DNA from: an archaeon | GTDB taxonomy: Archaea > Thermoplasmatota > Thermoplasmata > Methanomassiliicoccales > Methanomethylophilaceae | DNA: 47,496 nt | Reading direction: 5' to 3' | NCBI GenBank assembly: GCA_024399155.1 | Contig: JAKSHX010000004.1 | Location: forward strand, 1-47,496 | In this document: positions 42,110 through 47,496 of the stretch, in pieces | Position numbering within the stretch: position 1 is the first letter of the stretch | Layout of the letters: the number at the start of each line of letters is the position of its first letter | Notes under the pieces: model-generated | The model's input: only the letters and a program-made list of their open reading frames with translations | What the model was told of the DNA's origin: nothing | Databases searched by the model: none | Made by a program: the position numbers and the translations under genes

Positions 42110-42642
42110 GAATAACGATTAGCGGCCCTCCTGGATCCGGAAAGACCACTACATGTAGTAGACTATCTGAGATACTCGGTTTTCGGGCGGTGGTTTTCGG
42201 AAATATATTCCGTGAAATGGCCGCTGATAGACATTTTTCGCTCCTAGAGTTTAGCGACTTGGCGGAGAAAGACCCTTCAATTGACAAAATGATTGATGAC
42301 AAGATTCTTGAAATAGCAAAGAATAATGAGGACGTAATTTTAGAATCACGTTTATCCGCCTATATGGTCAGCAGAAACTCGATTCCCGCATTTAAAATAT
42401 ATCTTTACGCAAGTCCAGAGGTGCGTATGCGGAGAATCGGGATGCGTGAACGTCAACCGTCTAAAGAAGTTAATAAAGATACTTTAAAACGTCAAGCATC
42501 TGAGTCGAAACGCTATATGGCCTATTATGGTATCGATATATCTGATATGAGTGTTTACGATCTTATTATAAACACTGATAATTTGAATTCTGATGAAGTA
42601 GTTAACACCGTTTTAAAGGCAATAGAGAGTCACAAACATTGA
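42106..42642 (+). CDS. cmk: cytidylate kinase
   Basis: The enzyme phosphorylates CMP/dCMP. The 178 residues start with the P-loop ISGPPGSGKTT (5-15), then a VFGNIFREMA CMP-binding segment, ILESRLSAYM and the lid RMRRIGMRERQ. This short archaeal-type Cmk ends the ribosomal operon. The adk gene common in this cluster elsewhere is absent, and no pseudouridine synthase or L14e/L34e follows. Confidence 0.95.
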   Translation: MRITISGPPGSGKTTTCSRLSEILGFRAVVFGNIFREMAADRHFSLLEFSDLAEKDPSIDKMIDDKILEIAKNNEDVILESRLSAYMVSRNSIPAFKIYLYASPEVRMRRIGMRERQPSKEVNKDTLKRQASESKRYMAYYGIDISDMSVYDLIINTDNLNSDEVVNTVLKAIESHKH

Positions 42643-42759
42643 TTAAAAACTTAATATCTTTTTCAAAAAGAGACCGAACAAGACAACAGAGCGCCACACA
42701 CCACGACTTTTGCAAATATATTTTTAGCAAAGAATAACAAATAAGTTTTAGACACAACT

Positions 42760-42900
42760 ATGACGCTTATGATCGCAAAAAACGACAATAGGGAAAGCAA
42801 CAACATATTTTTTAAAACATGCATGGACAGAGAGAAAACTATCAAAATCGAATATCATCGGGCGCATCGCTATTTTATGAATTCTGAGAACATTTATTAA
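42760..42900 (+). CDS. possible small ORF of 46 residues
   Basis: An ATG at 42760 opens a basic, hydrophilic 46-codon frame (MTLMIAKNDNRESNNIFF..., stop TAA). A TATA-like AAATATATTTTTAG lies about 40-45 nt upstream (42714-42727). There is no recognisable motif and no clear Shine-Dalgarno site. It may be chance; the other frames of this gap show only a hydrophobic antisense frame. Confidence 0.2.
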   Translation: MTLMIAKNDNRESNNIFFKTCMDREKTIKIEYHRAHRYFMNSENIY

Positions 42901-42903
42901 TAT
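42890..42903 (+). promoter_or_regulatory. TATA box for the orphan pair at 42.9-44.4 kb
   Basis: ACATTTATTAATATA lies about 33-45 nt before the GTG at 42936. AGGTGG at 42926-42931 supplies the Shine-Dalgarno sequence, so the transcript would have a short leader. Confidence 0.45.
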
Positions 42904-42935
42904 ACGACATTTTAATAAAGAATATAGGTGGCGGG

Positions 42936-43265
42936 GTGCTTTTTCACAGGAAGGTCATATTGATAGAACACCAAACTTTGGAGATCGGTAAATTCGACAT
43001 TAAGGTAAATGGTGCTTACGATAACATCAAAACTTTTCCGCTACATGTAAAGAAGGGGAAAAAATTATTTGTATACGTAAAATCAGACAACGGCGTTGAT
43101 ATCAGTATCGTAGACAGTATGGGCATGAATGAAAAATTTGTGGGGGCTGTCAAAGATAAAATAATCGGCCCCCTCCCGATAAATAATAAAGGTACGATGG
43201 CGCTGGTTCTCGGGGTGTTCCCAGGAGACTTATCGCACGTCGAAATAGAAGCGTGGATGAAGTGA
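42936..43265 (+). CDS. hypothetical protein, beta-rich
   Basis: I do not recognise this 109-residue protein. It starts at GTG with AGGTGG upstream. The predicted strands (KVILIEHQTLEIGKFDIKVNGAY, KKLFVYVKSDNGVDISIVDS, GTMALVLGVFPGDLSHVEIEAWMK) suggest a small beta sandwich such as a jelly-roll or C2-like fold, with no signal peptide. It lies 4 nt upstream of a polytopic membrane protein and is probably co-translated with it. The pair may form a membrane-associated complex; no function can be named. Confidence 0.75.
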   Translation: MLFHRKVILIEHQTLEIGKFDIKVNGAYDNIKTFPLHVKKGKKLFVYVKSDNGVDISIVDSMGMNEKFVGAVKDKIIGPLPINNKGTMALVLGVFPGDLSHVEIEAWMK

Positions 43266-43269
43266 TCAG

Positions 43270-44409
43270 ATGAAATATAATCCGAGGCAGACAGACAACT
43301 CATCCCATGAAAATAATAGGGACCTAAAACTCCTTAGCAAGTACGATAAATTAGTGCTTATCGTGTTTGCTGCCACACTTTTTACATGTGTAGGGGCCAC
43401 GGTTTTCATGATATTGGTATTTAATGCTGATGTTGTGAATTCTATGATGATAGTCACTGGCCCATTTTTTATTCTTGGCCTTATGTGGTATAATCATGAG
43501 AAGAAATGGGATGTATTGATATTGATCATAGGGCTTTCTGCAATGGTATACTACTTTACACATGGATGGATCGCCGGGTCTACACTTGGAACACAGTACA
43601 GTTCAAAAGGTGATTTTCTTCTTCTATTTGCAATAGATTTTATTCTTGTGGGATCGTTCGGCGTTGTATCAGTCGTATCTGCTGTTCAAAGGCTTGTATT
43701 TTTTAGGATCGTCAGCGTGATCAGGTCCATCAATCTAAAAGAAGACATGAATTTGACAGAGAAGATAATTGCTTTCATGTTTAATATTCCCAGTGATCTT
43801 GATACCCGCAATTTAGACATGAATACAAATCTCTGCAGAGCATCTATCCCATGGAAAGAAATTAGAGAGACCACGGGCATGAGCTTAATGATCGCCACTT
43901 TTATTTGGATGTATTTCTCAATGAGTCCAACGTTTTCTACAATCAGCTCTTTTTCTAATATACCTCTGTACGTTTTTGCCATAATCCTTTATGTCCCAGT
44001 GATTGTGATGCCCTGGTCAATATTTTATGCGTTGGATGTAAGGGTAAAAACACGTTTTCGTTCGTTTAAACTCTATGACGGCATTAAAGGAACAATTAAA
44101 AGAATAATGCTCCCAGTGTTCGCAGCCCTGGCATACGTGTTGATCGCGTTTCGTAACAATGACCCAATGACAGTTCTAACGTTCATAGGTACATCAATAC
44201 TGATGATTATTTTGGTAACCGTATGCACCTCAACAATTTATTACACATATTTCGAAAATAAACTTGTTGATGATATAGTGCCAAAGTGGAAGACATTTAA
44301 CCCGGCAGAATTACTCATGACCGTTAACGACAAACAGCCAAAAGAGGAATATCCGGGCACTCCCCAAAGAGACATGACTAATTTTGGAGAATTTACCTTT
44401 AAAGAATGA
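43270..44409 (+). CDS. hypothetical polytopic membrane protein
   Basis: The 379-residue protein has about eight hydrophobic segments (near 27-52, 55-72, 80-98, 112-140, 195-215, 225-250, 280-300 and 305-325). A charged cytosolic loop lies at about 150-190 (SIRSINLKEDMNLTEKIIAFMFNIPSDLD), and the C terminus is a soluble tail of about 50 residues. I recognise no transporter signature or catalytic motif. It lies 4 nt after the beta-rich protein gene. Its 3' end meets the next convergent gene with one base between the stops. Confidence 0.75.
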   Translation: MKYNPRQTDNSSHENNRDLKLLSKYDKLVLIVFAATLFTCVGATVFMILVFNADVVNSMMIVTGPFFILGLMWYNHEKKWDVLILIIGLSAMVYYFTHGWIAGSTLGTQYSSKGDFLLLFAIDFILVGSFGVVSVVSAVQRLVFFRIVSVIRSINLKEDMNLTEKIIAFMFNIPSDLDTRNLDMNTNLCRASIPWKEIRETTGMSLMIATFIWMYFSMSPTFSTISSFSNIPLYVFAIILYVPVIVMPWSIFYALDVRVKTRFRSFKLYDGIKGTIKRIMLPVFAALAYVLIAFRNNDPMTVLTFIGTSILMIILVTVCTSTIYYTYFENKLVDDIVPKWKTFNPAELLMTVNDKQPKEEYPGTPQRDMTNFGEFTFKE

Positions 44410-44410
44410 A

Positions 44411-44845
44411 TCACATCATCGATTCATTTGGTCTTCCAGGCTTAGTGAGGGAGTCAAGGATAGGCAGAAAGATTTTACCAGAGCTGAATCCCTCGGTTCT
44501 GTTAAGACCAATAAGCTCAGGTTCTTTCGCGCTATCGATAATGACCTGACACTTTTGATAGTCATCATTAAGAGATATGAAAGGTTCGTTAATGTTATCT
44601 TGCGCTATCTCTAAGATTATGTCAGCCATAAGCTGTATATCGTCGGGTGAACAATCCTCCGGAAGGCGTAAAATTATACTATGGACTTCAGTAGAACCGT
44701 TAAACATGTGACTGACTTCAGTTTTGTTCATGAGTTCCACGAATTTTTCTCTATTCTTGTGTTCTGATGAGAGTTCCAATATACGCTCTGTCCAAACCGG
44801 CCCAATGTCAATATATAGGACTTTTTTTCCAAGTACTTTCCACAT
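44411..44845 (-). CDS. hypothetical protein, 144 residues
   Basis: I do not recognise this protein. It starts MWKVLGKKVLYIDIGPVWTERILELSSEH and appears alpha-beta, with a LPEDCSPDDIQLMADIILEIAQ helix and a CQVIIDSAKEP strand. It has no membrane segment, P-loop or metal site. It is convergent with the membrane protein gene and divergent from trpS, about 85 nt away. Composition is like that of its neighbours, so it is probably a real lineage-specific gene. Confidence 0.65.
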   Translation of the reverse strand: MWKVLGKKVLYIDIGPVWTERILELSSEHKNREKFVELMNKTEVSHMFNGSTEVHSIILRLPEDCSPDDIQLMADIILEIAQDNINEPFISLNDDYQKCQVIIDSAKEPELIGLNRTEGFSSGKIFLPILDSLTKPGRPNESMM

Positions 44846-44893
44846 AACACCTGTATTTACCGTTTAAAATAAACTGCTTTGCCCCCTCGCATG

Positions 44894-44906
44894 TTTTATT
44901 TATATT
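44894..44906 (+). promoter_or_regulatory. TATA box for trpS
   Basis: TTTTATTTATATT lies 25-37 nt upstream of the ATG at 44931, implying a leaderless or near-leaderless transcript. Confidence 0.55.
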
Positions 44907-44930
44907 AGCTTTATAACATGACGAAGATCA

Positions 44931-46049
44931 ATGGCAAAGTTTACAGTTACACCATGGGAGGTAACCGGGAATATCGATTATGACGAGATTCAAAGGAAGT
45001 TTGGCACAACACCCATTGATGATACGCTTATACAAAGAATCACTAAATATGGTGACCCACATTTTATGTTAAGGCGAGGGATATTTTATTCACATAGAGA
45101 CTTGAACTGGATACTTGACAGATACGATGCTGGAAAAAAATTTGTCTTGTATACCGGAAGAGGCCCCTCGGGGGGTACTCATCTTGGCCATATAATGCCA
45201 TGGATGTTTGCCAAGTGGATCCAGGATACCTTTGATGTGTCTATGTATTTTCAAATGACAGACGATGAAAAATTTTTATTCAAAGATTTAACACTACACG
45301 ATATTAGAAATACAGCCTATGAAAACGCTCTTGACTTCATAGGTTTAGGGTTCGATCCCGAAAAGACCAAAATTATACTGAATACGGAATGTGTGAAAAC
45401 TCTTTACCCGTTGGCTTTAAAAGTTGCTAAAAAGGTTACATTCTCAACAGCAAAAGCGGTATTCGGATTCGAAAATTCTGCCAATATTGGTCAGATATTT
45501 TATACATCAATGCAAGCTGCACCAGCATTTCTGGCGAGTGAGACAGAGGGCAAAGAGATTCCGTGCTTGATTCCATGTGGTATAGATCAAGATCCACATT
45601 TTAGAGTAGCTAGAGACGTCGCTACAGGATTAGGGTACCCTAAGCCATGCATGATTTACTGTAAAATGTTTCCGGGACTAAACGGTGAAGATAAGATGTC
45701 ATCTTCTGATGAAAACATCACAATATATACTGTAGACACACCAAAAATTGTTAAGAAGAAAGTTGGAAGAGCGTTTACCGGAGGGTGTGTGTCCGTAGAC
45801 GAACAAAGACATAAAGGTGGCAATCCGAACGTATGCGCTGTTTTCAAGTATAATTATTGTATGTTTGAACACGATGACTGTAAACTTGAGGAACTGTCCA
45901 ATAGATGCAAAAACGGAGAAATCCTATGTGGGGAATGTAAGGCTATTCTCACACAAAAGATTAACGCATTCTTGGAAAAGCATCAGGCAAAAAGGGAGGA
46001 AGCTAGAGAAGTTGTAGACAGTATGACTTTTGACGGTTTTAAATGGTGA
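44931..46049 (+). CDS. trpS: tryptophanyl-tRNA synthetase, archaeal/eukaryotic type
   Basis: The class I synthetase charges tRNA-Trp. The 372 residues include the N-terminal VTPWEVTGNIDYDEIQRKFGT extension typical of archaeal enzymes. The HIGH-equivalent THLGH lies at 83-87, TDDEKFLFKDLT follows, and the KMSSS motif lies near residue 260 (EDKMSSSDE). A late four-Cys cluster (CKNGEILCGECK) is present. It is followed 5 nt later by pheS, with which it is probably co-transcribed. Confidence 0.97.
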   Translation: MAKFTVTPWEVTGNIDYDEIQRKFGTTPIDDTLIQRITKYGDPHFMLRRGIFYSHRDLNWILDRYDAGKKFVLYTGRGPSGGTHLGHIMPWMFAKWIQDTFDVSMYFQMTDDEKFLFKDLTLHDIRNTAYENALDFIGLGFDPEKTKIILNTECVKTLYPLALKVAKKVTFSTAKAVFGFENSANIGQIFYTSMQAAPAFLASETEGKEIPCLIPCGIDQDPHFRVARDVATGLGYPKPCMIYCKMFPGLNGEDKMSSSDENITIYTVDTPKIVKKKVGRAFTGGCVSVDEQRHKGGNPNVCAVFKYNYCMFEHDDCKLEELSNRCKNGEILCGECKAILTQKINAFLEKHQAKREEAREVVDSMTFDGFKW

Positions 46050-46054
46050 GTGTG

Positions 46055-47496
46055 ATGGACAGCGAGATTATCAAAGGTCTTAGTTATAATGAAAAAAGGT
46101 TGCTGCTGGCACTTAATGCCGCTGGTGGTGTCTCTGCACCAGCAGAAATAATCAAGAAGGGAGAATTTAGTTTAGAGGCAGAGATCATGGGTTCAGCATC
46201 ATGGCTGAGCACAAAAGGTCTCGTTGTTATCGATGAGGAACATGTTACATTTTACGTGTTATCAGATAAAAAGATCGCAGAAATCGGCCTTGCAGAAAGG
46301 CGTGCGATACAGATCATCGATAAAGCAGGCGGTCAAATAAATATGGCCGATCTAGCGAAGTCTATGCCTGGAGAAGACAAAATTGCTGTTGGATGGATGA
46401 AGAAAAAAGGTCTCGCTGACATTAGAAAAGAGGGAGTTAATAAAGTACTTGTGCTCACCGATGAGGGAAATAAAGTTCTAAAAAAGAAAATGCCTGATGA
46501 ATGTTTTATCGACATGCTAACACAGGGGCCTATCTCTAAAAGCGATGTAGACGAAAAAATTGCGAAAGATCTCATGGGTCGTCAAGGAATGATCACTGAG
46601 AACGTAATTATGAAGCGAACTATCAGGCTCACAGATATGGGTAGGGAAGTCATTGCATCTGGCATTGAACTTAAAGAAGAAATAGCACAAGTCACTGACA
46701 GTATTATTCAATGTGGTAAGTGGAAGAATTCCGAATTCAGAAAATATGATGTGCAGACATTTGCTCCTGCCGTTTATCCAGCCAAAAAACATCCTCTTTC
46801 AAGGCTCGGTGCAGAGATAAGAAGACTTTATACCAGTATGGGATTCACTGAGTTTGACGGAGAATATGTTGAGCCAGCGTTTTGGGATCTAGATGTTCTT
46901 TATGTTCCGCAAGATCACCCAGCAAGAGAATTACAAGATACATTTTACTTGAGCAATCCTAGAAGATTCGATCTTAGTCCTTATGAAGACCTTATAAAGA
47001 AAGTTAAAAGCATTCATGAAAATGGGGGGGACACTGGATCCATAGGGTGGGGTGGAAAATGGTCTAGGGAAATAGCGGAGCAGGCTTTGCTTAGAACGCA
47101 CACCACAGTTAACACGATCACTTATGTTTCTAAACATCCAGAGGCACCCGCGAAAGTATTTTCACTTTCAAGAATATTTAGAAAAGAGTCTATTGATGCG
47201 ACACATCTTCCAGAGTTTACTCAGATTGAAGGTATAGTCATAGACGAGAATGCTAACTTTGACATGCTTGTCTCGTTGATTAAAGAGTTTTATTCTAAGA
47301 TGGGATTCGACCAGGTAAGGATAAGGCCGGCATATTTTCCATATACTGAACCATCTCTGGAAACAGAGGTATTTTTTAACGGTAAATGGATGGAACTGGG
47401 AGGAGCCGGTATTTTCAGACCTGAAGTAGTTGCACCGTTCGGTGTAAAATATCCAGTGCTTGCATGGGGACTTGGTTTTGAAAGGCTCGCAATGTT
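46055..47496 (+). CDS. pheS: phenylalanyl-tRNA synthetase alpha subunit, 3' end outside the window
   Basis: The frame from ATG 46055 stays open for 480 codons to the window end. Residues 1-190 form winged-helix DNA/RNA-binding repeats of the archaeal/eukaryotic alpha subunit (LSYNEKRLLLALNAAGG, GLAERRAIQIIDKAGG). The class II core contains the HPLSRLGAEIRRLYTSMGF segment and the FWDLDVLYVPQDHPAREL block with DTFYL. It also has LLRTHTT, FRKESIDATHLPEFTQIEG and the closing WGLGFERLAM motif 3. Only a few C-terminal residues should be missing. Confidence 0.96.
   Translation, partial: MDSEIIKGLSYNEKRLLLALNAAGGVSAPAEIIKKGEFSLEAEIMGSASWLSTKGLVVIDEEHVTFYVLSDKKIAEIGLAERRAIQIIDKAGGQINMADLAKSMPGEDKIAVGWMKKKGLADIRKEGVNKVLVLTDEGNKVLKKKMPDECFIDMLTQGPISKSDVDEKIAKDLMGRQGMITENVIMKRTIRLTDMGREVIASGIELKEEIAQVTDSIIQCGKWKNSEFRKYDVQTFAPAVYPAKKHPLSRLGAEIRRLYTSMGFTEFDGEYVEPAFWDLDVLYVPQDHPARELQDTFYLSNPRRFDLSPYEDLIKKVKSIHENGGDTGSIGWGGKWSREIAEQALLRTHTTVNTITYVSKHPEAPAKVFSLSRIFRKESIDATHLPEFTQIEGIVIDENANFDMLVSLIKEFYSKMGFDQVRIRPAYFPYTEPSLETEVFFNGKWMELGGAGIFRPEVVAPFGVKYPVLAWGLGFERLAM

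Noticed and set aside
42663-42845. 60-codon hydrophobic minus-strand frame that looks like a single-span membrane peptide
   Set aside because: It has no promoter or ribosome site on that strand, and its hydrophobicity follows from the antisense of Lys/Asn-rich DNA.
44384-44614. 76-codon plus-strand frame
   Set aside because: It runs antisense to the 144-residue minus-strand gene, which has the better codon pattern and a proper start.
1-47496. CRISPR arrays, insertion sequences, selenocysteine or pyrrolysine insertion signals
   Set aside because: No spaced direct repeats, transposase frames or in-frame UGA/UAG within otherwise continuous genes were seen, except the ambiguous Nop10-like stretch.

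Overview
The window is archaeal and most likely comes from an AT-rich member of the Thermoplasmata, probably a Methanomassiliicoccales-like methanogen. Reasons: archaeal/eukaryote-type ribosomal proteins (S4e, S27e, L19e, L30, L32e, L44e), aIF1, aIF2-alpha, RadB, Bud32, NAC, a PAC2 proteasome-assembly chaperone, an archaeosine radical-SAM enzyme (RaSEA) and an intron-bearing tRNA-Tyr. L32e carries an N-terminal helix-hairpin-helix extension and a DUF5611 gene sits beside the ribosomal cluster, both of which I associate with Thermoplasmata. MptA and HypC fit a methanopterin-using, hydrogenase-bearing lifestyle. The exact order is inference. TGA is the commonest stop codon, but TAG ends at least eight genes, so I see no sign of strong amber avoidance.

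Layout. 1-3.2 kb (- strand): tRNA-Tyr with intron, PAC2 chaperone, a damaged Nop10-like stretch, aIF2-alpha, S27e, L44e, ribose-5-phosphate isomerase. 3.3-8.1 kb: diphthamide ligase-like ATPase, a redoxin, an unexpected PlsC-type acyltransferase with a zinc ribbon, then an AT-rich stretch with one orphan protein carrying an R-X5-H motif. 8.1-10.5 kb: tRNA-Pro, RdgB, Bud32, RadB. 10.5-13.4 kb: an isoprenoid operon (isopentenyl phosphate kinase, type 2 IPP isomerase, prenyl synthase). 13.4-15.9 kb: a solitary 5S rRNA gene, HypC, NAC and an AlaX-type editing protein. 16.4-21.3 kb: a bacterial-type aspartyl-tRNA synthetase facing gatCAB, which together look like the indirect Asn-tRNA route. 21.4-27.8 kb: TPR protein, MptA, RNase HII, SCP2 protein, initiator tRNA-Met, a TPD-motif nuclease (CDIN1-like), an FAD/NAD oxidoreductase, RaSEA and DUF5611.

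27.8-42.6 kb is one long ribosomal protein/secretion operon: L3 L4 L23 L2 S19 L22 S3 L29 aIF1 Rnp1 S17 L14 L24 S4e L5 S14 S8 L6 L32e L19e L18 S5 L30 L15 SecY, an EMC3-like DUF106 protein and cytidylate kinase. Many starts overlap the preceding stop codon. It is preceded by a roughly 170-nt leader with a GC-rich branched domain and then four alternating complementary pentamers (TGTGA/TCACA) around the Shine-Dalgarno site and start codon of L3. This looks like a translational switch and is the most interesting signal I see.

42.9-47.5 kb: an orphan beta-rich protein with a co-transcribed membrane protein, an orphan convergent gene, tryptophanyl-tRNA synthetase and phenylalanyl-tRNA synthetase alpha, which runs off the end. 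I found no CRISPR array, insertion sequence, prophage or tandem repeat.
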